This document shows positions 1-11,433 of a stretch of 64,000 nucleotides of DNA, piece by piece (position 1 is the stretch's first letter; every line of letters starts with the position of its first letter). The translations under genes and the position numbers were made by a program. This DNA comes from Citrobacter gillenii (GTDB taxonomy: Bacteria > Pseudomonadota > Gammaproteobacteria > Enterobacterales > Enterobacteriaceae). A model generated the notes under the pieces. That model did not search any database, had not been told where the DNA came from, and was given only the letters and a program-made list of their open reading frames with translations. The stretch lies in the NCBI RefSeq assembly GCF_013337685.1, contig NZ_SUQN01000011.1, positions 1 through 64,000 on the forward strand, in the 5' to 3' direction.

Positions 1-55
1 GCTCGTCGGGCTCATAACCCGAAGGTCGTCGGTTCAAATCCGGCCCCCGCAACCA
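1..55 (+). tRNA. Initiator tRNA-fMet, 3' part only
   Basis: The window opens inside a tRNA. The anticodon loop with CAT (13-15), the variable loop, the T arm GGTTCAAATCC (31-41), the acceptor 3' strand and an encoded CCA (53-55) are all visible. The sequence matches my memory of the E. coli initiator tRNAs metZ/metW/metV, which also lie beside amiC. About 22 nt of the 5' end are outside the window, so which tandem copy this is cannot be told, although the terminator just downstream suggests the last one. Confidence 0.93.
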
Positions 56-65
56 ATACATTAAG

Positions 66-87
66 CACCCTGACGGGTGTTTTTTTG
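66..87 (+). terminator. Rho-independent terminator of the tRNA operon
   Basis: Stem CACCC (66-70) / GGGTG (75-79) with a TGAC loop, followed by a run of T (80-87), 10 bp after the tRNA CCA. Confidence 0.8.
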
Positions 88-101
88 TTTTTACGGCCCG
101 T

Positions 102-128
102 AAAAAAAGCGCTTTTCAGCGCTTTTTT
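102..128 (-). terminator. Terminator of amiC
   Basis: An inverted repeat pairs AAAAAGCGC with GCGCTTTTT around a short TTTTCA spacer. It abuts the amiC stop. On the minus strand it gives a GCGC stem followed by T residues, and it could act in both directions. Confidence 0.6.
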
Positions 129-129
129 G

Positions 130-1383
130 TTATCCCCTTCTTGCCAGCGTCGCCCCATCGGCAAAATACGCTTTGATCCCTGCCAGAATCGACTCCGCCA
201 CTTCCTGCTGGAACGTCGCTGTTTTGAGCTTACGCTCTTCTTCAACGTTACTGATAAATGCCGTTTCCACGAGGATAGACGGAATATCAGGGGCCTTCAG
301 TACCGCAAACCCGGCCTGTTCAACCTGGTTCTTATGCAGATTATTCACCTTACCGAGTTTATTCAGTACCGCTTTACCAAACTTCAGGCTGTCGGCGATA
401 GTCAGTGACTGCACCATATCAAACATAGTGTGGTCGACGTAGCGGTCACCACTCTTGCTGACGCCACCAATAAGATCCGAGGCGTTCTGGGTTTGCGCCA
501 AAAATTTTGCGGCCGTACTGGTCGCGCCTTTGGTGGAGAGTGCGAACACCGACGAACCGCTGGGCTGTCGGCTGGTAAACGCATCGGCGTGAATAGAGAC
601 AAACAGATCGGCACGCTGTTTCTGAGCTTTAGCCACGCGCACCTTCAGCGGAATGAAGATATCTTCATTTCGCGTCATAAAGACCTTCATGTTGCCTTCT
701 TTCTCAATCAGCGCGCGCAGACGGCGGGCAATTTGTAGCACCACGTCTTTTTCGCGCGTCTTGTATTTCCCCACGGCACCGGAGTCTTCTCCGCCGTGAC
801 CGGGATCGAGCATAATGACAATCGGACGATCGCGCCCCGCTTTACCCGGCTGTGGACCACTTTGCGCAGGCGGCACCTGCTTATCCAGATCGCCCTTGTT
901 GTAATCTTCAAGCAACGCCAGCAGAGGATCCTGTACATCCTGGGCATTGGCCGGATAGAGATCCATCACCAGTCGTTCTTTAAAGCCCGCTACCGGTGCC
1001 AGCGCAAAAAGCTGTGGCTTCACGTTTTGCTTCAGCTCAAACACCATACGCACGGTCTGCGGGTCAAACTGTCCGACTCTTGCCGACTTGATGTACGGAT
1101 CGTCCGGGCGGATCTGCGTCCCAATACCCTTAAGCACCGAGTTCAAATTGACGCCTTCAATATCTACCACCACACGCTCAGGATTACTCAGGGCAAACTG
1201 TTTGTATTTCAGCAGACGATTGGATTCTACCGTGACGCGGGTATAGCTGGACGCTGGCCATACGCGCACCGCAACGACCTGACTCACGGCAGCCAAACCG
1301 ACCTGACTGACGCTCAAAAGCCACATAGCACCCGCACCTTTCAGTAAACGGCGGCGACTGATTGCTGAATTGGATCCCGACAT
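130..1383 (-). CDS. amiC: N-acetylmuramoyl-L-alanine amidase AmiC
   Basis: A periplasmic zinc amidase that cleaves septal peptidoglycan so that daughter cells separate; in E. coli it is activated by NlpD. The 417-residue product starts with a twin-arginine signal (SRRRLL, residues 9-14, then a hydrophobic stretch ending near LAAVS), so it is probably Tat-exported. An AMIN domain (about 35-140) for septal targeting follows, then an Amidase_3 domain (about 190-410). Likely zinc and catalytic residues lie in [17 protein letters not shown] and LVETAFIS. The ATG at 1383 was chosen because GGGAGA precedes it and it gives the length known for E. coli; the open frame runs five codons further upstream. 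It is transcribed away from argA. Confidence 0.96.
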   Translation of the reverse strand: MSGSNSAISRRRLLKGAGAMWLLSVSQVGLAAVSQVVAVRVWPASSYTRVTVESNRLLKYKQFALSNPERVVVDIEGVNLNSVLKGIGTQIRPDDPYIKSARVGQFDPQTVRMVFELKQNVKPQLFALAPVAGFKERLVMDLYPANAQDVQDPLLALLEDYNKGDLDKQVPPAQSGPQPGKAGRDRPIVIMLDPGHGGEDSGAVGKYKTREKDVVLQIARRLRALIEKEGNMKVFMTRNEDIFIPLKVRVAKAQKQRADLFVSIHADAFTSRQPSGSSVFALSTKGATSTAAKFLAQTQNASDLIGGVSKSGDRYVDHTMFDMVQSLTIADSLKFGKAVLNKLGKVNNLHKNQVEQAGFAVLKAPDIPSILVETAFISNVEEERKLKTATFQQEVAESILAGIKAYFADGATLARRG

Positions 1384-1568
1384 GCTTCTCCCGAGCAAAA
1401 GAAATCTTTAGTAGAGGTAATACGTAAAACGTCCGATTTGACCGGAAACTTTAACGAATGACGCATAATCTGTCATCTACAAAAGGGTAAACATTCTTTT
1501 TATATTCACGGCATTACTGGGAAAAATCTTTAGCAGGAATAAAAATTACGCTTGCGCACAACGCAAAA

Positions 1569-1607
1569 ACAGAATAAAAATACACAAATTACGAATAATC
1601 ATGCAAT
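1569..1607 (+). promoter_or_regulatory. Pair of ARG boxes (ArgR operator) of argA
   Basis: Two 18-bp imperfect palindromes, 1569-1586 (centred on GAATAAAAATAC) and 1590-1607 (centred on GAATAATCATGC), are 3 bp apart. This is the spacing of paired ArgR boxes. They lie just before the argA start, so arginine-bound ArgR would cover the promoter. The sites match those I recall upstream of E. coli argA. Confidence 0.75.
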
Positions 1608-1618
1608 AGAGGTGTGCC

Positions 1619-2950
1619 GTGGTGAAGGAGCGTAGAACCGAGCTGGTACAGGGATTCCGCCATTCTGTTCCCTATATCAATACCCATCGGGGAAAAACGT
1701 TTGTCATTATGCTGGGCGGCGAAGCCATCGAGCATGAAAATTTTTCCAGTATCGTCAATGATATTGGACTCCTTCATAGCCTCGGCATTCGCCTGGTTGT
1801 GGTGTATGGCGCACGACCACAGATTGATGCCAATCTTGCTGCGCATCATCATGAGCCGGTGTATCACAAGAATACGCGCGTGACCGACGCCAAAACGCTG
1901 GAGCTGGTCAAACAGGCGGCTGGTCTGCTCCAGCTTGATATTACTGCACGCCTGTCGATGAGCCTGAACAATACGCCCTTACAGGGTGCGCACATCAACG
2001 TGGTCAGCGGGAATTTTATTATCTCCCAGCCGTTGGGCGTGGATGACGGCGTCGATTACTGCCACAGCGGGCGCATTCGTCGTATTGATGAAGAGGCGAT
2101 TCACCGCCAACTGGACAGCGGCGCCATTGTTCTGATGGGACCTGTCGCCGTTTCCGTGACCGGCGAGAGCTTTAACTTGACGTCTGAAGAGGTCGCCACT
2201 CAGTTAGCCATCAAACTGAAGGCAGAAAAGATGATCGGCTTTTGCTCCTCGCAAGGGGTCATTAACGATGATGGCGATATTGTGTCCGAACTGTTCCCCA
2301 ACGAGGCCCAGGCGCGCGTTGAAGCCCAGGAAGCGATCGGTGACTACAGCTCCGGTACCGTGCGCTTCCTGCGGGGTGCAGTCAAAGCCTGTCGTAGCGG
2401 GGTACGCCGCTGCCACCTGATTAGCTATCAGGAAGACGGCACGCTATTGCAAGAACTGTTCTCACGTGACGGGATTGGGACGCAAATCGTGATGGAGAGT
2501 GCCGAGCAGATCCGTCGCGCAACCATTAATGATATCGGCGGGATCCTGGAGCTGATCCGTCCGCTGGAGCAGCAAGGTATTCTGGTTCGCCGCTCGCGCG
2601 AACAACTGGAAATGGAGATCGACAAGTTCACCATTATTCAGCGCGATAACCTGACCATCGCCTGTGCCGCGCTGTACCCTTTCCCGGAAGAACGAATTGG
2701 CGAAATGGCCTGCGTGGCGGTGCATCCGGACTATCGTAGTTCGTCGCGTGGCGAGGTTTTGCTGGAGCGGATCGCCGTGCAAGCCCGACAAATGGGGCTC
2801 AGCAAGCTGTTCGTGTTGACCACGCGCAGCATTCACTGGTTTCAGGAGCGCGGCTTTACCCCGGTGGATATCGACCTGCTACCGGAAAGTAAGAAAGAGA
2901 TGTACAACTATCAGCGGCGGTCAAAAGTGCTGATGGCAGATTTGGGATAG
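1619..2950 (+). CDS. argA: Amino-acid N-acetyltransferase (N-acetylglutamate synthase)
   Basis: Catalyses the first committed step of arginine biosynthesis: acetyl-CoA + L-glutamate to N-acetylglutamate; arginine inhibits it. The 443 residues are the normal enterobacterial length. An N-terminal amino-acid-kinase fold (about 25-280, with [10 protein letters not shown] and the arginine-binding region) is followed by a GNAT acetyltransferase domain (about 295-435, with [21 protein letters not shown]). The start is GTG at 1619, preceded by AGAGG, as in E. coli. The paired ArgR boxes upstream show arginine repression. A REP element follows the stop, before the convergent recD. Confidence 0.97.
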   Translation: MVKERRTELVQGFRHSVPYINTHRGKTFVIMLGGEAIEHENFSSIVNDIGLLHSLGIRLVVVYGARPQIDANLAAHHHEPVYHKNTRVTDAKTLELVKQAAGLLQLDITARLSMSLNNTPLQGAHINVVSGNFIISQPLGVDDGVDYCHSGRIRRIDEEAIHRQLDSGAIVLMGPVAVSVTGESFNLTSEEVATQLAIKLKAEKMIGFCSSQGVINDDGDIVSELFPNEAQARVEAQEAIGDYSSGTVRFLRGAVKACRSGVRRCHLISYQEDGTLLQELFSRDGIGTQIVMESAEQIRRATINDIGGILELIRPLEQQGILVRRSREQLEMEIDKFTIIQRDNLTIACAALYPFPEERIGEMACVAVHPDYRSSSRGEVLLERIAVQARQMGLSKLFVLTTRSIHWFQERGFTPVDIDLLPESKKEMYNYQRRSKVLMADLG

Positions 2951-2957
2951 AGGTCGT

Positions 2958-2990
2958 TGCCGGATGTGGCATAAATGCCTTATCCGGCCA
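2958..2990. repeat. REP element between argA and recD
   Basis: An imperfect palindrome with arms TGCCGGAT and ATCCGGCCA, the standard enterobacterial REP head. It lies between the 3' ends of two convergent genes, the usual place for REPs. Confidence 0.8.
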
Positions 2991-2997
2991 ACAAAAC

Positions 2998-4833
2998 CTA
3001 CTCTGTAATGCCGTCATTAAACAGCGCAGACAGCCCGCTGCGACGTTCCGTGCGAATAGCAACAGCCGCAGTTAATATCCGCTCATCGGCGTACAACGAC
3101 AGGCGGCGTCGCGCGCGGGTAATGGCGGTATATACCAGTTCGCGGGTGACAACGGGCGAGTGCTGGCTAGGCAAAATCAACGCCGCATGATCAAATTCAG
3201 ACCCTTGCGATTTGTGAACCGTCATCGCCCAGGTGGTTTCATGTTCCGGCAAACGGCTGGGCTGCACCGACTTGATGGACCCATCCGGCAAAGCGAACCA
3301 TACCCGCAGCCCTTGCCCACGATCGAGCGCAATACCGATATCTCCGTTAAACAGCCCCAGCGAACTGTCATTACGCGCAATCATTACCGGTCGCCCCTCG
3401 TACCAGCGGGTATGCGCGGAACGCTGGATTTTACGTTTTTGTACCATCACCTGTTCAAGGCGTTCATTCAGTCCGCTTACGCCGAATGGCCCTTCTCGCA
3501 GGGCGCACAGCAGCTGATATTCATTAAATGCCTGAATGACAGCCCCCGGCTCTGCGCCTTCGCGCAACAACGTCAGGTAGCGGCCATATCCGGCTAACGC
3601 CTCTTCGAGCATAGCGACATAGTCTTCCCCGCTGCGCAGGGTACGTTTTTCAATATCGCTAAATCCCTGCTGGAATACCGTTTTCAGCGCGGCTTTATCA
3701 CCGCGATTAATCGCCGACGCCAGCTGGCCGATACCGGAATCACTGCCGAAACGGTAGCTTTTTTGCAGCAGACAGAGGCTGTCCCGCAAAGAGGCGGCCT
3801 GGGTGCCCACGCCCGCCGGAATGGTGCTGCCGGTCAGCCGACTCAGCTGTTTTGCGCGTTCGGGGGTAAACCCGGCATTCACAAAGGCACAGATATCCCC
3901 CAGCACCGCGCCCGCCTCAACGGACGCCAGCTGGTCGCGATCGCCAAGAAAAATCACCCGCCCGTGCGGCGGTAGCGCATCAATCAGGCGTGACATCATG
4001 GGCAAATCAATCATCGAGGCTTCATCCACCACCAGCACATCAAGATGCAGGGGGTTGCCCGCATGATGGCGCAGGCGCTGGCTGCCGGGCTGCGCACCCA
4101 ACAGCCGATGCAACGTACTGGCATCATCCGGAATGCGTTTCTTTTGCTCATCGGTCAGCGGCAGCTCACGCAGTGCCGCGCCCAGCGATGCGGTCAGACG
4201 CGCCGCCGCTTTTCCCGTCGGTGCCGCCAGGCGAATACGACAGCGCTCGCCGTCGGTCATCTGAATCAATGCCGCCAGCAGCCTCGCAACCGTGGTGGTT
4301 TTACCGGTGCCCGGTCCGCCGGAGATCACCGATATACGGCGAGTCAGCGCCACGGCCGCCGCCACTTTTTGCCAGTTAACGCCCTCTTCTGTTCGCGGAA
4401 AAAGCGTCTCCAGCGTCTGGGCCAGCCGCGACTCATCGACGTCGATGGCCTGGTTAACTTCACTGAAAAAACGGGCGACCGTACGTTCGTTATTCCACAT
4501 CCGGTTCAGGTACAGGCGATCGCCGTACAGCACCAGCGGAGTAGGACGCTCGCCACGACTCACCGCCACGGAGGCTAGCAGGCATTCAGTCCAGTCTGCT
4601 GGCTCACCTGCTTCGCCTAGCCATGCGCTCAGCAGAGGATGGGCGTCTTCGCTTAAGGATAAACGGGAAAGCGGTAAACAGACGTGTCCCTCACCCGCTT
4701 CACGACTGAGTAGCGCCGCTGCCAGCGTGACCGCAGGGTTATCGTTACCGGCAACCGCCAGCGCAAACTGGGCATCCAGCGCCCGGAGCTGCTTTTGCTC
4801 TACCGCCTCCAGTAATCGCGTTTGGATTGTCAT
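2998..4833 (-). CDS. recD: RecBCD exonuclease V, alpha subunit (5'-3' helicase)
   Basis: The fast 5'-3' helicase of RecBCD, which processes double-strand breaks and is regulated at Chi. The product is 611 residues (608 in E. coli). An SF1B helicase core carries Walker [11 protein letters not shown] at about 172-181 and Walker B DEASMID. A C-terminal UvrD-like part with [12 protein letters not shown] and [10 protein letters not shown] follows. The ATG at 4833 overlaps the recB stop as ATGA, indicating translational coupling. It is the last gene of the recC-ptrA-recB-recD string. Confidence 0.97.
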   Translation of the reverse strand: MTIQTRLLEAVEQKQLRALDAQFALAVAGNDNPAVTLAAALLSREAGEGHVCLPLSRLSLSEDAHPLLSAWLGEAGEPADWTECLLASVAVSRGERPTPLVLYGDRLYLNRMWNNERTVARFFSEVNQAIDVDESRLAQTLETLFPRTEEGVNWQKVAAAVALTRRISVISGGPGTGKTTTVARLLAALIQMTDGERCRIRLAAPTGKAAARLTASLGAALRELPLTDEQKKRIPDDASTLHRLLGAQPGSQRLRHHAGNPLHLDVLVVDEASMIDLPMMSRLIDALPPHGRVIFLGDRDQLASVEAGAVLGDICAFVNAGFTPERAKQLSRLTGSTIPAGVGTQAASLRDSLCLLQKSYRFGSDSGIGQLASAINRGDKAALKTVFQQGFSDIEKRTLRSGEDYVAMLEEALAGYGRYLTLLREGAEPGAVIQAFNEYQLLCALREGPFGVSGLNERLEQVMVQKRKIQRSAHTRWYEGRPVMIARNDSSLGLFNGDIGIALDRGQGLRVWFALPDGSIKSVQPSRLPEHETTWAMTVHKSQGSEFDHAALILPSQHSPVVTRELVYTAITRARRRLSLYADERILTAAVAIRTERRSGLSALFNDGITE

Positions 4834-7800
4834 AACGCCTCCTCCAGTGTCGCACCGGCAAACATCTCGTCCATCAAAGCGACCAATTCTGCGTCAGGTC
4901 GGGTCGCGTAAATCCCCTGCCGCGGTTGTTCGCTGTCAACGCCGCGCAGGAAGAGGTAGATGACGCCGCCAAAATGACGTTCATAGTCGTAGTCTGCAAT
5001 GCGATGACGTAAATAGCGATGCAGCGCCAGGGTATAAAGCTGATATTGCAGATCATAGCGATGCGCCTGCATAGCAGCGGCCATCGCCTGCTGGGTGTAC
5101 GCCGTACTGTCTTCACCCAGCCAGTTAGACTTGTAGTCGAGCAGGTAATAACGCCCCTGATGACGGAACACCAGGTCGATAAACCCTTTCAGCATGCCGC
5201 GTACCTGCATAAAATCCAGCGGAGGACAGCCCGCCGAGAGCGGGTCATACTGGCGGATCAACGCATCCAGTTGGCTGGCAATCAGCGGCTGCGAAATCGG
5301 CAGATAAAACTCCATCTCCACCTGTTTTTCATGCGCTGAAAGTGCGCTCAGGCTCACGCCAGTTTCGTTGAGCGGCGCATGCAAAATGGCCTCCAGCCAC
5401 GGGGTCAGAACCGGCGCCCAATGTGCGTCATACCCGCCAAGCGCGAGTTGTTCCTGCACCCAAAGCGGGTCCACCGGCTGGGTAAAATCAAGCGCTTCAA
5501 ACAGGCTATGCAAAAATGTTCCCGGTGACGCCCCACGCGGGAACTGGTGCGGCGTGAGTCCGGATTCCACAATCGCTTCACCGACGCCCGCCGCATCAAC
5601 GTCCAGCCGGGGGATCAGATCCTGCGCGATACCGTGCCCGCGCTGTTGCAGGCCGGAATAACTGGTAACGCGCCAGTTATCGCCTGGCAGGCGCGGCAGC
5701 GTCCGCGCGCTCAACGGCTCGCGGCTTTCTTCAGCAGAAAGCCAGCGTTCGGTGTCCGGTTCATCAGGGACCCGACAGGCAATATCGTCACTACAAAGCG
5801 CATCAATGGCGGCGCGCAGTCCGGCAGCGTCCATCGGCTCGCCTTTTTGCAACAGACGGCCCAGCGCGCTTTGATGCACATCGGTGTCACCTTTTTTATC
5901 TCCCCGGCGGCGTACCAGCGGCGCAACGCCAAGGCTGCAGTGCCATACCGAACGGGTCAGCGCGACGTAGAGCAAACGCAGGTCTTCCGCCAGACGTTCA
6001 ACCTCAGCCAGCTCGATGCTCTCATCAGCCTGGCTGAGATCCAGCACCGCTTCAAACGAACGGCGATCGTGATAGAACGCCTGATCCTGCACGCGAAAAT
6101 GAGTGATGAAAGGCAGCCAGACCAGCGGGTATTCCAGCCCTTTCGATTTGTGAATAGTGACGATTTTGACCAGGTGCTTATCGCTTTCCAGCCTGAGCTG
6201 CTGGCTGGATGCATTGCTGTCCGGCTCAAGAATATGCTGGGATAACCAGCGCACCAGCGCATGCTCGCTTTCCAACTGCGAACCGGCTTCCTGTAGCAGC
6301 TCGCTGATGTGTAAAATATCAGTCAGGCGACGCTCGCCTCCCGCCGTTGCCAGCAGGTTTTCCGCAATCTGACGCGCCGACATCAGCGCGCGAAGCATCG
6401 GCATCACGCCGCGCTTGTGCCAGAGCTGACGGTAGCCGTCAAACTCCTCGACTACCGCATCCCAGGCATGCTCATCATTATTGAGCGTTTCGATATCCTG
6501 CGCATTCAGCCCCATCATCGACGTTGCCAGTGCGCTACGCAGCGTATTTTCACGCTCCGGCGTCATCACCGCCTGCAATACCCACAGCAGTTCCTGCGCT
6601 TCGAGGGTATCAAAGACGCTGTCACGGTTGGAAAGATAGACCGACGGGATCGCCAGTTGCGTCAGCGCATCGCGGATGAGCGCTGCCTCCTGGCGACTGC
6701 GCACCAGCACGCTGATATCCGACGCGCGTACCGGTCGTGATGTTTTAGCGCTCGTCAGAAGCGCCTTGCCCGCGTGTCCGGCTTTCAGCCAGTCACGAAT
6801 TTGCGTCGCACAAACCCGGGCCATGTAATTCTGATAGTCACCGACACCGCAACTTTCCCCGTTCATCAACCACATGTTGATCGCTGGCTGTGTTTCACCG
6901 TTCAGGACAAACCGCAACGACTGATTTTTTTCGGCGGATTTCACCGGACTAAAGGGGATCTCGCGGAACATAAAGGCGTCGGTCATCTGGCTAAACAGCG
7001 TATTCACACCATTAACCATGCCAGGCGCCGAGCGCCAGTTGGTGTCGAGCGTGTAGTGCGCGCTCACTTCGCTGCGCGCCTTCATATAGGTAAAAATATC
7101 CGCGCCGCGAAACGCGTAAATCGCCTGTTTCGGGTCGCCAATCAGCAGCAGGGCCGTATCCGGCTGATGCTGCCAGATACGGCGGAAAATGCGATATTGC
7201 TGCGGATCGGTGTCCTGGAATTCATCAATCATTGCCACCGGAAAACGGCTACGGATGGCTGTCGCCAGTGCGTCGCCGCTTTCACTGCGCAGCGCCGCAT
7301 CGAGACGACTGAGCATATCGTCAAAACCCAGCTCACCGCGTCGACGTTTTTCTGCAGCCACCGTTTCGCGGATCTCCGCCAGTGCCCGTGTGATCACCAA
7401 ATCGCGAATGGTCAGCGGCTCAGCGAGCAGTTCATCAATGGCAACAAAGAGCGGATGCTGTGGCGTGATGCCGCCCGCTTTGGTACGTTCTTCCAGAAAA
7501 CGCTGGGAGAATTTTTCCAGGGCATCCGGCAACTGATAACTTTGCGTTTCTTCCTGCGCCCAGGCGCTTATCTTCTCAATCCACTTGCCCTGATTACCCC
7601 GGTTAAATTTACGTCTGTCGATCCCCGAGGCTTCCAGCAATCCGTCCAGCTCATCAACCGAATCGCACCATTGCTGCTTGATTTGGTTGATGCGTGCGAG
7701 GATTTTTTCGTGTCGGGATGCCAGCGTTTCATCTGCTGACGGCGGTGCTTTAATGACCGGCGCTTCCCCTTGCAAGTAGCGATCGATATCCCTCAACAGC

Positions 7801-8375
7801 GCCTGCGGCCCTTTCCACGTTTCAAAAACCACCTGCGCAATATCGCGAGACAGTGGGTAGCAATGCCGACGCCAAAAGTCCGCGCAGGCCTGATAACGCA
7901 GCAGTGATTCATCTTCAATCAGCTGTTGTTCAAACAACATGCCGGACTCAAAGGCATTGAGACTGAGCATGCGCTGACAAAAACCGTGGATGGTAAACAC
8001 CGCCGCTTCATCCATCTGTCGTTCAGCCAGCAGCAGCCACTGCGCGGCCTGCTTTTTATCGGCAATTTCATCTAACAGACGGACGTACAGCGGGTTTTCG
8101 GTGGTTTCACGCAGGCAAGCAATGCGCAGTTCATGGATGTTGCTACGAATACGTCCACGCAGTTCTTCAGTAGCCGCCTCCGTAAAGGTGACCACTAATA
8201 GCTCTTCGACGGTCAGCGGACGGGGAAAGGCGGCAGAGCCGCCCAGTCCAAGCAGTAAACGTAAATACAGGGCGGCGATGGTAAAGGTTTTACCGGTGCC
8301 TGCGGAGGCTTCAATCAAACGCTCGCCCGTCAGGGGCAAGCGGAGAGGATCAAGGGACTCAGCGGCATCATTCAT
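4830..8375 (-). CDS. recB: RecBCD exonuclease V, beta subunit (3'-5' helicase and nuclease)
   Basis: A 3'-5' SF1A helicase fused to the only nuclease domain of RecBCD; it also loads RecA after Chi. The product is 1181 residues. Walker [10 protein letters not shown] is at 22-30, and [10 protein letters not shown] and [14 protein letters not shown] are further helicase motifs. The C-terminal nuclease has [20 protein letters not shown] with the catalytic Asp and the D-x-K pair. The frame stays open upstream to a GTG at 8384, but the ATG at 8375 aligns with the E. coli start ([11 protein letters not shown] here). It overlaps the end of ptrA by 8 bp, and its own stop overlaps recD. Confidence 0.97.
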   Translation of the reverse strand: MNDAAESLDPLRLPLTGERLIEASAGTGKTFTIAALYLRLLLGLGGSAAFPRPLTVEELLVVTFTEAATEELRGRIRSNIHELRIACLRETTENPLYVRLLDEIADKKQAAQWLLLAERQMDEAAVFTIHGFCQRMLSLNAFESGMLFEQQLIEDESLLRYQACADFWRRHCYPLSRDIAQVVFETWKGPQALLRDIDRYLQGEAPVIKAPPSADETLASRHEKILARINQIKQQWCDSVDELDGLLEASGIDRRKFNRGNQGKWIEKISAWAQEETQSYQLPDALEKFSQRFLEERTKAGGITPQHPLFVAIDELLAEPLTIRDLVITRALAEIRETVAAEKRRRGELGFDDMLSRLDAALRSESGDALATAIRSRFPVAMIDEFQDTDPQQYRIFRRIWQHQPDTALLLIGDPKQAIYAFRGADIFTYMKARSEVSAHYTLDTNWRSAPGMVNGVNTLFSQMTDAFMFREIPFSPVKSAEKNQSLRFVLNGETQPAINMWLMNGESCGVGDYQNYMARVCATQIRDWLKAGHAGKALLTSAKTSRPVRASDISVLVRSRQEAALIRDALTQLAIPSVYLSNRDSVFDTLEAQELLWVLQAVMTPERENTLRSALATSMMGLNAQDIETLNNDEHAWDAVVEEFDGYRQLWHKRGVMPMLRALMSARQIAENLLATAGGERRLTDILHISELLQEAGSQLESEHALVRWLSQHILEPDSNASSQQLRLESDKHLVKIVTIHKSKGLEYPLVWLPFITHFRVQDQAFYHDRRSFEAVLDLSQADESIELAEVERLAEDLRLLYVALTRSVWHCSLGVAPLVRRRGDKKGDTDVHQSALGRLLQKGEPMDAAGLRAAIDALCSDDIACRVPDEPDTERWLSAEESREPLSARTLPRLPGDNWRVTSYSGLQQRGHGIAQDLIPRLDVDAAGVGEAIVESGLTPHQFPRGASPGTFLHSLFEALDFTQPVDPLWVQEQLALGGYDAHWAPVLTPWLEAILHAPLNETGVSLSALSAHEKQVEMEFYLPISQPLIASQLDALIRQYDPLSAGCPPLDFMQVRGMLKGFIDLVFRHQGRYYLLDYKSNWLGEDSTAYTQQAMAAAMQAHRYDLQYQLYTLALHRYLRHRIADYDYERHFGGVIYLFLRGVDSEQPRQGIYATRPDAELVALMDEMFAGATLEEAL

Positions 8376-11256
8376 TCTTTTCACTCATCAGGGGTAAGGT
8401 TTGCTGCAACGCGCTGACGGTCTGCCACACTTTCCAGCCTTCCGGGTGCACATAGTCTGCTTTCCCGTTCTGACTGCCGGAAACCTGTGACAGTATCGCC
8501 ATGCCTTGCGGCTCAACCACCGCCTGATGGAAGAAATCGGCAAGCTTTTGCGGCGTCAGCAGTTTAATCTGAGCCACGATTTTATCACGTGAATCGAAGC
8601 GCATATTACCCCGATCGAAATCTTTGCTTAACTGCGAAGCTTCTGCCCCTAACGTTTGCGGCGCCTGCAGCATTTGCGCAATGATAGCCTGCTGAATTTG
8701 CGCGAACTCATCGGCTTTCATCGCCCGCAGCTTCGCTTCCGCCGTGGGGAAAAATGCTTTGTAGCGGTCCCACAGATAAGACGGCTGCTTGTCACTGCTT
8801 TGCAGCAGGAAGCCCATCCCCCACTGACGGCCTACGCTCATCGGGAAGGCAAATACGGCATATCCCAACTGCTCTTCGGTACGCAGCTGATTGTAGAACC
8901 ACGGCTGCACAATCTGTCCTAACATGGCGCTGTAGGCTGAGCTGGTGTATTCATCGTAGCCGGTGGGGACAAATACCGCCGCCAGCGCGGAGTCTGTACT
9001 GCTGCCCGCTTTTTCAAAGATAACGGACTGCTTTTTGTCCACCACCACATCTTTGTTACGACACCACTCCGAGCCGTTAGCACCCAGCTGTTTCTGGATG
9101 TCCCGCGCCATGGTCTTCGCCTGCGCCTCGCTCATATTACCAATCACGAGGAATTCAGGTCGCGCCCCGGCTTTTAACGTGTCACGGTAGGTCATCACCT
9201 CATTTAAGGTAATAGAAGGCAGCAACTTACGGCGCTCATCACGCGAGAAGTACGGCACCTGAGAAAGCATCTGTACCGGCATAATCGCCTGGTCGTAGGC
9301 TTTGCCTTTTTCCGCAGAGTCCATCATCTGCGCGTACCAGGATTTCGCCTGTTCCAGTTGTTCCTCCGTAGAGGTATAGCTGAAATAACCGCTCAGCAGC
9401 GCCTGAAAAAGCTGCGGTAAACGTTGCGTATAACCGTTAGCGTTGAGCATCAAACCGTTGTTGGCGTTGGTCGAGAAGCCAATACCGCCCACCGCAGCCT
9501 GATTACTCAACTGGTCAAGCGCAATGCCTGCCAGGTAATCGTTAAGCGCGAATAACACCTGGTTTTTGGCACTGTCCATCGCCTTCGGGTTACGCAGGAT
9601 CACGCTGACGTCGGCTTTCGGCTCAGTGGCAAAATACTGGCTCGGCGCATAGACCACGCGTAAATCCGGCTCATCGGCAATCAGATCCGGACGCGCATAT
9701 TTTTTATCCGCTTTAATCAGCGTGAAATCGTCAGGAATATAGGGGTTTAACTCCGGCAAAGACAGCGCAATGCCCTGCGCTTTTTGCTGCCAGTCAGCGA
9801 AGGTTTTATCGCTTATTTTATCGACCTGATAAGGCGCATCAACAAAGTATGCGGTTTTGTTGTGCGGCTCTTTTGGACTGATGTACCAAATACGCGCGTT
9901 CTGCGGCGTCATCATCGCCAGACGCTGCTGCACGGCTTTCGCATCGTACTGGTCGGCAATATTTACCGCATCCAGCGTATGTTCTACCGGAACGCGGATC
10001 ATGGTATCTGCCAGCCATTCCACATAGTCCATATCACGGGTGATGGACGGATAGCGGAAGTCGAGATCCAGCACGTGCGCCAGTTCGTCGAAATAACGTT
10101 TATCGACGCCTTTATCGCGTAACAGGTTGAGATAGCTAAAGATGGCCGCGACCACTTCATCGCGATTCGCCAGGCCTTTGTCGGTTAAGGTCGCGGAAAT
10201 GGCTAATACACCGCTGTTACCGTTGACCACCGGGTCAGAGTCCGCACGGATGCCTTCCACTAATCCCTGCTTTTGCAGCCAGTCAGACAAGGTACCTGGG
10301 CTGCGGTTGCCAATCAGGTACGTCACCAGCTCATCGGTTTTACTGCGAAACTGTGCGCTATTGTTATCAATACGAAACTCAATGCGCAGCACTTTACGCG
10401 GCATCGCCGGGACATAGTGGATTATGATGCCCTTTTGCGCGTCGGTAACTACCGGGACGGTGATTTCCGGCTTTTCGATATTTTTGTTCGGCACCCGTCC
10501 GAAGGTATCAGCGGCTATCCGCGCCAGTTCTGGCAGCGGTTTATTGCTGTAAATTACCGCTTTCATCACGTTTGCCGAGTAGTACTTTTCATGAAACGTC
10601 TGTAAAGCCTGCAGCACCGGATTACCCGGCTTGTCGCTCAGCGTTTGCAAGTTACCGCCGGAGAAGCGCGAGCCCGGGTGCGCCGGGTTGATGGTCTCGG
10701 CACTCACCTGCGCCATACGCATACCGTCACGGGTACGCGCCAGCGTCAGCTCAGAGTTAACGGCATTACGCTCGCGATCGGCATATTTTTTATCCAGCAA
10801 CGGTTCGGCAATGGCATCCGCCAGACGATCCACCGCCCCGAGCAGCGCGTCGTTTTCAACTTCAAGATAGAAAGCCGTGCGATAAGGCGCCGTGCTGGCA
10901 TTGTGGCTGCCGCCGTGCATTTTAAGGAATTCCGCTAAGCTATCCGGCTGCGGGTATTTTTTCGAGCCCATCAGGCACATGTGTTCGAGGTAATGCGCCA
11001 GCCCCTGATGATCGTCGGGATCTTCCAGAGACCCAACGGGCACCACCAGTGCGGAAAGGGATTTCACGGCCTGGGGATCGGATACCAGCAACACGACCAT
11101 GCCGTTGTCCAGGCGCACGGCCTGATACTGGCGGGTATCTTTATCGCTTTTACGGATGGTTTCAGCTAAGGGCTGCCAACCGGTATCTGCCTGACTTACG
11201 GGCGCCCAAAGGGCGACGAACAACAGTATTGCGCAAAACCAGGTGCTGCGGGGCAT
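8368..11256 (-). CDS. ptrA: Protease III (pitrilysin)
   Basis: A periplasmic M16 zinc metallopeptidase that degrades small peptides. The 962 residues match E. coli. A Sec signal peptide covers about residues 1-23 (cleavage near SQA-D). The inverted zinc motif HxxEH is HYLEH at 88-92, and the third ligand is probably the Glu in ERNAVNSE. An inactive second M16 half follows. It sits between recC and recB, an old enterobacterial arrangement with no known functional tie to recombination. Confidence 0.97.
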   Translation of the reverse strand: MPRSTWFCAILLFVALWAPVSQADTGWQPLAETIRKSDKDTRQYQAVRLDNGMVVLLVSDPQAVKSLSALVVPVGSLEDPDDHQGLAHYLEHMCLMGSKKYPQPDSLAEFLKMHGGSHNASTAPYRTAFYLEVENDALLGAVDRLADAIAEPLLDKKYADRERNAVNSELTLARTRDGMRMAQVSAETINPAHPGSRFSGGNLQTLSDKPGNPVLQALQTFHEKYYSANVMKAVIYSNKPLPELARIAADTFGRVPNKNIEKPEITVPVVTDAQKGIIIHYVPAMPRKVLRIEFRIDNNSAQFRSKTDELVTYLIGNRSPGTLSDWLQKQGLVEGIRADSDPVVNGNSGVLAISATLTDKGLANRDEVVAAIFSYLNLLRDKGVDKRYFDELAHVLDLDFRYPSITRDMDYVEWLADTMIRVPVEHTLDAVNIADQYDAKAVQQRLAMMTPQNARIWYISPKEPHNKTAYFVDAPYQVDKISDKTFADWQQKAQGIALSLPELNPYIPDDFTLIKADKKYARPDLIADEPDLRVVYAPSQYFATEPKADVSVILRNPKAMDSAKNQVLFALNDYLAGIALDQLSNQAAVGGIGFSTNANNGLMLNANGYTQRLPQLFQALLSGYFSYTSTEEQLEQAKSWYAQMMDSAEKGKAYDQAIMPVQMLSQVPYFSRDERRKLLPSITLNEVMTYRDTLKAGARPEFLVIGNMSEAQAKTMARDIQKQLGANGSEWCRNKDVVVDKKQSVIFEKAGSSTDSALAAVFVPTGYDEYTSSAYSAMLGQIVQPWFYNQLRTEEQLGYAVFAFPMSVGRQWGMGFLLQSSDKQPSYLWDRYKAFFPTAEAKLRAMKADEFAQIQQAIIAQMLQAPQTLGAEASQLSKDFDRGNMRFDSRDKIVAQIKLLTPQKLADFFHQAVVEPQGMAILSQVSGSQNGKADYVHPEGWKVWQTVSALQQTLPLMSEKNE

Positions 11257-11433
11257 TCACAAACCTCATCATTAACGTATTCACCTGTTCACAGCAAACC
11301 ACGCAGAAAGGCGGGGTCTGAACAGGGCAAGACTTTGTGCTGAACGAGTCAGCATCTTATGTGTAAGAATCAGTCCGTGACAGAAAGCGCATCATAGAGG
11401 AAGCCATCGAATTGCGCAATTTTTATACAATCA

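Noticed and set aside
85..738. Open frames on the plus strand across amiC
   Set aside because: They are shadows of a well-conserved gene on the other strand and have no ribosome site or family resemblance.
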